Shown here piece by piece: positions 52,466 through 58,889 of a stretch of DNA of 64,000 bases; position 1 is the first letter of the stretch; every line of letters begins with the position of its first letter. Origin of the DNA: JAGWRI01 sp963728785 (lineage in GTDB: Bacteria > Gemmatimonadota > Gemmatimonadetes > Gemmatimonadales > Gemmatimonadaceae); contig CAVSKV010000002.1 of assembly GCA_963728785.1 (NCBI GenBank), positions 1,752,482 to 1,816,481 on the forward strand, read 5' to 3'. Under the pieces are notes generated by a model. The model saw only the letters and a program-made list of their open reading frames with translations. It searched no databases and was not told where the DNA came from. The position numbers were made by a program, and so were the translations under genes.

Positions 52466-55400
52466 CTACCTGAACTCATGCGCCCGATGCACGAACCGTC
52501 CGTTGTTCTCCCCCACCTTCAACTCCCTGAACTTCTTCCCCACCACATTGATCGCCCCCGAATCCTTCTCCAGCCGCCCCTGCACGACCACGAATGGCGC
52601 CCTCTTCACCACTTCTTCATTGGCTTCGACGAGCGTCTTATGCACCACCACGTTCACGAACCCCCACTCGTCCTCTAGCAACAGGAAGATGGTGCCCCCC
52701 GCGGTGCTCGGCCGCTGCCGCACGGTCACGAGCCCGCCAATGGTGACCGTCTGCCCACTCTGGACCTGCGCCAGATCCCGACTCGACACTGCGCCTCCCT
52801 TGTCGAGCCGTGCCCGCACCGTCTGCATCGGATGCCCGTCGAGGCTCAACCCCACCGCGTAGTAATCGAGCAGCACCTGCCGGTCCCGATCCACCGGCGG
52901 CGGGCTGTGCAGCTCCCGTGATGCCGGCGCCAGCGGGAGCAGATCCCCGACGGCGCGAAGCCCCTCCCATGCCGCATGCCGCCGGTCAGGCGCCCACACC
53001 CCAAACGCCCCCGCTCGTGCAAACGCCAGCACGTCCGCCCGCGACAACCGCGCCCGCCGCACCACGTCGGCAATCGAGATGAACGGTCCGGTCATTCGCG
53101 CGTCCTTGAGTGCGTCGATGACTCGGGTGCCAACACTCCGCACGTGCCGCCACCCGATCCGGAGCGCCGGCCTTTCACCAGCCGAGCCAACATCCTCCAC
53201 GGTGCACTCCCAATCCCCATCCCTCAAACACGGCGGCAGCAGCGGCACGCCATGCCGCTTCGCATCGTGGATCAGCGTCGAGACGGGATAGAACCCCATC
53301 GGCCACGAGTTGAGCAATCCATAAAAGAACTCGGTGGGATAGTGCGCCTTGAGCCACGCGGTGGCGTATGCGATCAAAGCGAAGCTCCACGCGTGACTCT
53401 CGGGAAACCCGTAGTTGGCAAAGCTCACCAGGTCGGCGCAGATCCGTTCCGCGATCTCACCCGAGATACCACGCGCCACCATGGCCTTCCGCAGCCGAGT
53501 GAGCGCCCCCACCAGCCGCTCCTTCTTCCGGATGTTCCCCATGGTCCGTCTCAACTCGTCGGCCTGCCCTCCGGTGTACCCGCCCAGCGCCATGGCGATG
53601 GCCATGGCCTGCTCCTGAAAGATCGGAATCCCCTGCGTGCGCTTAAGAATGGGCTCGAGCGCCGGATGCAGATACGTCACGTCCTCTCGGCCCAGCCGCC
53701 GCTCGGTGTACGGATTCACGAACTTCGCCTGGATGGGCCCCGGCCTGATGAGCGCCACCTGCACCACGATGTCGTACAACCGCTCGGGCTTGGTCTTCAG
53801 GATCGACCCGATCTGCGCCCGGCTCTCGATCTGAAAGGTGCCAATCGTCTCGCCGGTCTGAATCAACGCGTAGGTCTTGGCGTCGTCGTACGGCAGGCTG
53901 TACATCGCCGGCCGCTCGCCGGTCCTTCGCTCGACCACATCGAATGCCCGACGCACCGCGGACAAACCACCGAGCCCCAGGAAGTCGAACTTGGGCACGC
54001 CCACCGCGTCCAGATCGTCCTTGTCGAACTGCACGATGGTCCGGCCCATCACGGTCTGCTCGATGGGCAGATGGCTCCCCAACGGCTGGCTCGACAGCAC
54101 GAACCCGCCCACGTGCGTGGACCGCATGCGCGGCATGCCATCGAACGCCGCAATCCCCCGCAACAGCGCCTGTCCCCGCGCATCACTCACATCCAATCCC
54201 TGCTCGGCGCCCAGCCCGTCGCGAATGATCTCGGCCGCGTCCGCCGGCTCGGCATGGTGCAGCCGCTTGGAAATCGCTACCGCGAGTTCGGGCGGATACC
54301 CGAACGCGCGCATCGCGTCCTGTACGGCGTTCGGCGCCCGATAGGTCTGCACGGTGCAGGCGATGGCGGCCTTTTCCCGCGCGTAATGCTCGTACATGTA
54401 GTCGAGCACCTCCTCCCGCCGGTCGTGCTCGAAATCCACATCGATGTCCGGCGCCTCGGCTTTCCCATCCACGCGGACCTCACTCAGAAAGCGCTCGAAC
54501 AACAACCCATGCTCCACGGGATCGACGGCGGTGATCCGGAGCAGAAAAGCGATCACCGAGTTGGCCGCGCTCCCGCGCCCCTGGCAGAGAATCCCCCGCT
54601 CGCGCGCGAACCGCACGGCGTCCCACATCACGAGAAAGAATCCGGCGAACCCCAGCCGCCCGATCACCGCCAGCTCGCGCTCGATCTGCGTGGCCTGCTT
54701 TGCGCTCACGCCGCCCCACCGTTCGCGCGCCCCGGCGTACGCCTGCTCGCGCAGAAAACTGATGTCGTTGTGGTTGGCCGGCACCGCGTACTTGGGCATC
54801 GGCGGACGCATCCACGCGAAGTCGCACGGCTCGCACTCGGCCGCGATCCGCACGCTCTCGCACAGGCCCTCGGGGCGGCCGCGCCAGCGGCGTTCCATCT
54901 CGCACGGCGCCAGCAGACGCCAGTCGCCGTTGGGGTGCAACACGCCGCGCGACGCTGCCTCGTCGATGGTCAGCTCGGCGCGCAGCGCGGTGAGCATGTC
55001 GTGGATCAGACGCCCGCCCTCGTCGACGTACCGGGGATCATGGGTCACGACCCAGGGCACGCACTCATGCTCGGCCAACGACACCAGCGCACCGGCCAGT
55101 GCCGCCTCAGCGCCACCGGTGTGATGGAGCTGGACCTCCACTGCCAACCGATCGCCGAACACTTCGTGCCAGCGGCCGAGCAGACAACGGGCGCCCTCGT
55201 CGTCGCCGGACAGGATGTGAGAGGCGAGAGGACCGGATCCGGGGCCGGTCAGCGCATGGACACCCTCGGAATGCCGGACGACCTGCTCCCAGATGACGCT
55301 CGGCCGGCCACGGCGTTTGTGCTGGGCGGTCTTGTCCCAGGTGGTCCAGTTGCCGACACGAGAGGCGGTAACGAGGGCGGCAACGTTGCGGAAGCCAACG

Positions 55401-55648
55401 GCGTTGCGGGCGAGAAACGCGGCGGGCTTTCCATCGACGTTGAGCTCGGCGCCGATAATCAGCTCGAGCGGTGGATCGCAGGATCGAGCGGCCAACTGCG
55501 CACGGACGATCGCGCCGAGGTCGGCGTGGTCGGTGATGGCAATGCGGCGGTAGCCGAGGGCGTGCGCGCGGGCGACGAGCGCTTCGGGGGTGGCGGAGCC
55601 GTCACCGAATGAGAAGGCGGTGTGGGCGCGGAGTTCGATGTACGGCAT
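52466..55648 (-). CDS. dnaE2: Error-prone DNA polymerase DnaE2 (ImuC)
   Basis: C-family translesion polymerase of 1060 residues, catalytic part of the ImuA-ImuB-DnaE2 mutasome that copies past DNA damage. It starts with a PHP domain (MPYIELRAHTAFSFGDGSAT, ITDHADLGAI). The palm has CQGRGSAANSVIAFLL and the catalytic aspartates in APDIDVDFEHDRRE. FANYGFPESHAWSFALIAY and a C-terminal OB fold (GQTVTIGGLVTVRQRP) follow. It ends VHRAHEFR, a normal family terminus, so the adjacent IS91-type element did not damage it. It starts 6 bp after the imuB stop. Confidence 0.95.
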   Translation of the reverse strand: MPYIELRAHTAFSFGDGSATPEALVARAHALGYRRIAITDHADLGAIVRAQLAARSCDPPLELIIGAELNVDGKPAAFLARNAVGFRNVAALVTASRVGNWTTWDKTAQHKRRGRPSVIWEQVVRHSEGVHALTGPGSGPLASHILSGDDEGARCLLGRWHEVFGDRLAVEVQLHHTGGAEAALAGALVSLAEHECVPWVVTHDPRYVDEGGRLIHDMLTALRAELTIDEAASRGVLHPNGDWRLLAPCEMERRWRGRPEGLCESVRIAAECEPCDFAWMRPPMPKYAVPANHNDISFLREQAYAGARERWGGVSAKQATQIERELAVIGRLGFAGFFLVMWDAVRFARERGILCQGRGSAANSVIAFLLRITAVDPVEHGLLFERFLSEVRVDGKAEAPDIDVDFEHDRREEVLDYMYEHYAREKAAIACTVQTYRAPNAVQDAMRAFGYPPELAVAISKRLHHAEPADAAEIIRDGLGAEQGLDVSDARGQALLRGIAAFDGMPRMRSTHVGGFVLSSQPLGSHLPIEQTVMGRTIVQFDKDDLDAVGVPKFDFLGLGGLSAVRRAFDVVERRTGERPAMYSLPYDDAKTYALIQTGETIGTFQIESRAQIGSILKTKPERLYDIVVQVALIRPGPIQAKFVNPYTERRLGREDVTYLHPALEPILKRTQGIPIFQEQAMAIAMALGGYTGGQADELRRTMGNIRKKERLVGALTRLRKAMVARGISGEIAERICADLVSFANYGFPESHAWSFALIAYATAWLKAHYPTEFFYGLLNSWPMGFYPVSTLIHDAKRHGVPLLPPCLRDGDWECTVEDVGSAGERPALRIGWRHVRSVGTRVIDALKDARMTGPFISIADVVRRARLSRADVLAFARAGAFGVWAPDRRHAAWEGLRAVGDLLPLAPASRELHSPPPVDRDRQVLLDYYAVGLSLDGHPMQTVRARLDKGGAVSSRDLAQVQSGQTVTIGGLVTVRQRPSTAGGTIFLLLEDEWGFVNVVVHKTLVEANEEVVKRAPFVVVQGRLEKDSGAINVVGKKFRELKVGENNGRFVHRAHEFR

Positions 55649-55654
55649 GGAGGG

Positions 55655-57094
55655 TCAATCCCACCAGCCGTGGAGGAACCAGGGAGTGGGGCAGTCGGGC
55701 AGTCGGGCAGTCGGGCAGCTAACTGCAAACTGCGAAGAACCGCCAACAGAAGGCTGTGAGCTGACAGCTGACAGCTGTGAGCTATCTGCAACGGCGGCGC
55801 CGACAGATCGCGACGCGTCCCGATACAACCAGACCAACGTGCCATCCTCTCTGACGCAACGGAAATACTCGCGCGCATAGGGGCCGCCCTCCTCCCATTG
55901 GCCACCCGAGACTCTCTCGGGGCCGGCGGCGTCGACAATCGCATACGACGTGCCGTTATCCCTGTACTGAATGGGGATGTGGTGATCTCGGCGCTCGGCG
56001 GTCTTCACCGACACCGCCCTTGGCGGCGTCACCAGTTGGAGGGTGAGACGCGGCGTGGGTTTCGCTCCGCTCTGGGCCTTCGCCACGCCGCGTTCACCGC
56101 TCGTTGCCGCCACCGCGGGATCCTCGCGCTGCCACTCCGTGCGCGCGTCCACCAACGGGTGCGCCGAGTTCTTCGGGGTCAGCACCACGTCGCCCTGGTC
56201 GTCCATGAGCTGCGACACGGTGCGCTCCACCTGCGGCGCGCTGGCGAAGCCCTTGTCGAACAGATCGCCCTGCACGCCGTCGTTGCCGATCACCGACTCC
56301 ACACGCAGGGTCACGCCGGTCACCGCGTCGGGCAGGGTGATGCACTCCAGCGCCGTCCTGATCAACCGCATCCACGCCTTCTGACTGGCCGTGGGACGCG
56401 TCGAGCGAATGCGGTGGGTGAATTCGGTGCGGTCGGCCATCGCGAACACGAGCGAGAGTTCGCGCGCCCGCTGGCCGTCGCCGGCCATCGTGTTGCACAC
56501 GGTCTCGATCTGCGCGTTGACCACGAACACCAGCCGCTCGGCGTCGCGCAGCGCGTAGTCCACCCATTCGACGGACGCGCTGGGGAGCGCGCGCTGGGGC
56601 GACGCGAAGAGCAGCCGCGGATCGTCGGCCCGCGCCAGCTTCCACAGCCGCATGCCTTCGGCGCCCATTCGCGTTTCTATATGGGACGCGTCGAGCGCGG
56701 CCAGCGCCCCCAAGGTCTCCACGCCGATGCCGTCGAGGATGTTGTCGAGCAGCGTCGACGGCTCGAGCACGTCTACGGGAAAGGGCGCCACGAACTCGCG
56801 GTCGTGCCCCGGCTTCACCACGGTGAACGGCACGTGTCGCTGCGTGGCCGCCAGTTCGGCGGCGATAGCGGTTGTCGCCGCGCCGGCGTGCGCGTTGGAG
56901 TAGCCGTGGCGGTGCGCCACGTCCACCAGCTTGACGGCGAGCGCGAGCGCGTCGAAGCCGCGCGCGTCGGCCCACACGCGGCCGCCGGCGCCGACGCGCA
57001 CGCGCGGCACGTGCACGAGCAGATCGGTGATCAGTTCAGCGGGAAACGCCGCGCCGGTCGGCCAGCTCGGGCTCCAGAGACAGACGTAGCTCAT
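55655..57094 (-). CDS. imuB: ImuB, Y-family polymerase-like mutasome protein
   Basis: Catalytically inactive Y-family relative that links DnaE2 to the sliding clamp, 479 residues. It begins MSYVCLWSPSWPTGAAFPAE, has the Y-family palm and little-finger sequence (GGRVWADARGFDALALAVKL, LDNILDGIGVETLGALAAL) and lacks the acidic catalytic pair of true polymerases. QGDLFDKG (near residue 285) may be a clamp-binding motif. The C terminus should run YRDASR to WFLHGWWD, but about 41 residues encoded by short tandem repeats (55682-55804) lie between. The first 20 codons are duplicated at 57563-57622. The ATG at 57094 is set by that duplicated overlap. Confidence 0.9.
   Translation of the reverse strand: MSYVCLWSPSWPTGAAFPAELITDLLVHVPRVRVGAGGRVWADARGFDALALAVKLVDVAHRHGYSNAHAGAATTAIAAELAATQRHVPFTVVKPGHDREFVAPFPVDVLEPSTLLDNILDGIGVETLGALAALDASHIETRMGAEGMRLWKLARADDPRLLFASPQRALPSASVEWVDYALRDAERLVFVVNAQIETVCNTMAGDGQRARELSLVFAMADRTEFTHRIRSTRPTASQKAWMRLIRTALECITLPDAVTGVTLRVESVIGNDGVQGDLFDKGFASAPQVERTVSQLMDDQGDVVLTPKNSAHPLVDARTEWQREDPAVAATSGERGVAKAQSGAKPTPRLTLQLVTPPRAVSVKTAERRDHHIPIQYRDNGTSYAIVDAAGPERVSGGQWEEGGPYAREYFRCVREDGTLVWLYRDASRSVGAAVADSSQLSAVSSQPSVGGSSQFAVSCPTARLPDCPTPWFLHGWWD
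55682..55804. repeat. Tandem-repeat insertion inside imuB
   Basis: Low-complexity DNA encoding about 41 residues between YRDASR and WFLHGWWD of ImuB. It holds four GGGCAGTC octamers (55688-55719) of the same type as the intergenic arrays, then a heptamer run of GCTGTGA and GCTGACA units (55753-55783). The reading frame is kept. Confidence 0.7.
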
Positions 57095-57095
57095 G
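57036..57095. repeat. 60-bp perfect direct repeat, copy A (5' end of imuB)
   Basis: Identical over 60 bases to 57563-57622, same orientation, 527 bp apart. In this copy it encodes the first 20 codons of imuB. Confidence 0.95.
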
Positions 57096-57109
57096 GCGCC
57101 GTAACCCAA

Positions 57110-57139
57110 TTGCGTTCGAATGGCCGAGCCCGCGATACT
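57110..57139 (+). promoter_or_regulatory. Possible promoter of the inserted retropepsin-like gene
   Basis: TTGCGT (57110-57115) and GATACT (57134-57139) are 18 bp apart, each a 4 of 6 match to sigma-70 hexamers, about 30 bp before the ATG. It would let the inserted gene be expressed against the imu operon. Confidence 0.35.
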
Positions 57140-57168
57140 ACGATGACACGCCCGCCGAGGGGGAATGC

Positions 57169-57555
57169 ATGATTGACGACATGGGGATCTTCAGGACGAC
57201 CGTCGAGGTCGCGCACGTCGCGAGACCTCAGGACCGGCGGACGCTCGCCGGCGTCATGGTCGATATGGGTAGCGAGTACAACTGGGTGCCGCGCTCCGTC
57301 CTGGAGGAGCTGGGCGTGGAGCGCGTGCGGACCGACCGCTTCGAGACGGCCGACGGCCGAGTGCTCGAGCGGGAGGTCGGATTCGCGTATCTCCACGCCG
57401 GCGGACGGTCGGCGGTCGGCGCGGTGGTGTTTGCCGAACCAGGCGACATGGTCCTGCTCGGCGCGCACGGTCTCGAAGGGCTCAACCTCCGCGTGGATCT
57501 CGCCAGAAAGGAGCTGGTTCCCGCCGGACCGGTGCCGGCGGCTGCCGCGGCCTAG
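57169..57555 (+). CDS. Retropepsin-like aspartic protease family protein, active-site variant
   Basis: Small single-domain member of the retroviral-type aspartic protease group, 128 residues, a normal size for stand-alone bacterial forms. The family pattern is clear: VMVDMGSEYNWVPRSVLEEL, FETADGRVLEREVGFAYL, VVFAEPGDMVLLGAHGLEGL and LRVDLARKELVPAGPVPAA. The catalytic DTG or DSG reads DMG; the codon is ATG where ACG would give Thr, so one base change may have inactivated it. The gene lies alone inside a 467-bp insert between imuA and imuB, on the opposite strand, with ribosome-binding site GAGGGGGA just before the ATG and its own possible promoter. Confidence 0.8.
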   Translation: MIDDMGIFRTTVEVAHVARPQDRRTLAGVMVDMGSEYNWVPRSVLEELGVERVRTDRFETADGRVLEREVGFAYLHAGGRSAVGAVVFAEPGDMVLLGAHGLEGLNLRVDLARKELVPAGPVPAAAAA

Positions 57556-57562
57556 CGGCATC

Positions 57563-57622
57563 TCAGCGGGAAACGCCGCGCCGGTCGGCCAGCTCGGGCT
57601 CCAGAGACAGACGTAGCTCATG
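57563..57622. repeat. 60-bp perfect direct repeat, copy B (3' end of imuA)
   Basis: Identical to 57036-57095. Here it provides exactly the last 19 codons and stop of imuA. In its other frame it still encodes the imuB N terminus, which then runs into unrelated sequence. Confidence 0.95.
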
Positions 57623-58267
57623 ATGCGTGACCGGAAGAACGAATTCGGCGTGCGCCTTCCATCCGAGCGCCACCGCGTCCACGCGCACGTGGGTGTGCGT
57701 GATCTCGGCGGGGTCCCCGAACGGGGTGCGCTTGTAGCGGTAGTCGGCGGGCGTGATGCGCGAGGTCAGCTTGAGCGCCGACATCGCGGCATGCGTGGTG
57801 AGAGCCACGAGCGCGCTCCCGCCGTCGCGCGTGGCCCGGGTGAGCCGGACGGTTTCCTGCCCCTTGGGCTCGGCGCCCGCCAGCACGACCAGCGCGAACC
57901 CGCCACTCCGCAGCAACTCCTCGGCGGACCGGAGCGCGTTGAGACGGCTGGACGGGCGGACGAGCAGGGGGCCCTCGTCCCAGAAAGCGCCGGCCACGGT
58001 GCCGACGGCGTCGATCCAGGCGGCGCGCTCGCCGGCGGCGAGGACCCCCTGGCAGGCGGCGTGGAGGATGGCCGTCGCCCCGCCGCGCGGCGCCCACACC
58101 GACAGCCGGCCGCGCGGCAGCCCGCCGCTGGGCAGGGCACGGTCCAGTTCCCCGATGCCCGTGGCCAGCTGCGCGGCGGCGCGCCGGGTGATCGGCGAGG
58201 CATCGGGAAAGCGCTCTTCGAGGAGGGAGCGGAGGGCGAGAAGGTCCTGGGCAGCGGCGCCTGTCAT
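57563..58267 (-). CDS. imuA: ImuA, RecA-like mutasome protein
   Basis: RecA-superfamily accessory factor of SOS-type mutagenesis, 234 residues. It keeps GIGELDRALPSGGLPRGRLSVWAPRG, where the Walker A region is degenerate (WAPRGGAT), then AAWIDAVGTVAGAFWDEGPL and FALVVLAGAE. Known ImuA proteins bind RecA and ImuB. The ATG at 58267 begins MTGAAAQDLLALRSLLEERF; the frame is open to 58675 but that part is not family-like. On the reverse strand a TATTTA stretch lies only about 7 nt before the ATG with little ribosome-binding sequence, so a leaderless message is possible. I could not confirm a LexA box. Confidence 0.88.
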   Translation of the reverse strand: MTGAAAQDLLALRSLLEERFPDASPITRRAAAQLATGIGELDRALPSGGLPRGRLSVWAPRGGATAILHAACQGVLAAGERAAWIDAVGTVAGAFWDEGPLLVRPSSRLNALRSAEELLRSGGFALVVLAGAEPKGQETVRLTRATRDGGSALVALTTHAAMSALKLTSRITPADYRYKRTPFGDPAEITHTHVRVDAVALGWKAHAEFVLPVTHHELRLSLEPELADRRGVSR

Positions 58268-58420
58268 ACCCGAATAAATACCGAAGATCGAGGGGCATGG
58301 TAAGGGGTGGGGTAAACTTCCGCTCCCCGGGGAGAATTGGGTGCATGGGCAGGGCGGCGACCGTTGGGGGCCGATGCGGTTGGGGGTCGAAGTGCTTGCG
58401 CCGCTGCGCCGCCGGCCGCC

Positions 58421-58739
58421 TACGTGACCGAAGACCAGCTGAACCGCTGGGCGCCGACGTTGATGACCGACATCGGGCACTTCTCCGGGCGCGCCCTCTG
58501 CACCAGCAACGTGTACATCGACGGCGTGCGCGTGCAGGTGCCCAGTCGGGTGGTGGCGCCGGGGCACGTGAGCCGCGTGCTCAAGACGGGGCTCGACGCC
58601 CTCATCGATCCGGCGATGATCGCCGGCATCGAGACCTACACGACGGGCGAGGTGCCCCCCCGACCTCAACGCCACCGGGGACGGGGCCAGCGTGTTGGCC
58701 GACGGAAGCAGTTGCGTGACGATGATCTGGACCCGATAA
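58421..58739 (+). pseudogene. Frameshifted remnant of a TonB-plug-like secreted protein
   Basis: The frame reads CTSNVYIDGVRVQVPSRVVA, then LDALIDPAMIAGIETYTTGEVPP, matching the plug-like segment of Gemmatimonadota TonB-receptor-type proteins (VYVDGVRV, then a GIEVYR block, then a C-terminal VTMIWTR). A run of seven C (58655-58661) breaks the frame. Removing one C restores DLNATGDGASVLADGSSCVT and IWTR followed by TAA at 58737-58739. The start is unclear, and a signal peptide is not evident. Between imuA and this remnant (58268-58420) I see nothing else. Confidence 0.6.
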
Positions 58740-58768
58740 CGGCGGCGAACACAAACGGCAGGCCATCA

Positions 58769-58798
58769 GCCGTGCGCGGTGAGCCGTCCGCCGTCCGC
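58769..58798. repeat. Heptamer repeat array
   Basis: Degenerate 7-base units AGCCGTG, CGCGGTG, AGCCGTC and CGCCGTC in tandem after the remnant. A related stretch (GAGAGCCGTCAGCGTCCGG) lies at 58860-58880, just beyond the terminator. Confidence 0.45.
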
Positions 58799-58849
58799 AA
58801 CGACACAGGGACCCATCTCGACTCATACCGAGATGGGTCCCTGCGTTGC
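58797..58849. terminator. Strong bidirectional hairpin terminator
   Basis: CAGGGACCCATCTCG (58806-58820) and CGAGATGGGTCCCTG (58829-58843) form a perfect 15-bp stem with an 8-nt loop. An outer GCAACG/CGTTGC pair extends it past a 3-nt bulge. It lies 41 bp beyond the S9 peptidase stop and probably ends that transcript. Confidence 0.8.
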
Positions 58850-58889
58850 TGCCGATAGCTGAGAGCCGTCAGCGTCCGGCTCTTCGCCT

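Noticed and set aside
52976..55612. An 878-codon open frame opposite dnaE2
   Set aside because: It is antisense to a clear DnaE2, has no recognisable domain, and is Arg/His/Pro rich as expected from the complement of GC-rich coding DNA.
55688..55783. CRISPR array
   Set aside because: Units are 7-8 bases in direct tandem without spacers, so this is a short tandem repeat.
58268..58290. LexA-type box before imuA
   Set aside because: The AT-rich stretch fits neither the CTGT-N8-ACAG nor the GAAC-N4-GTTC pattern, and the LexA motif of this lineage is unknown to me.
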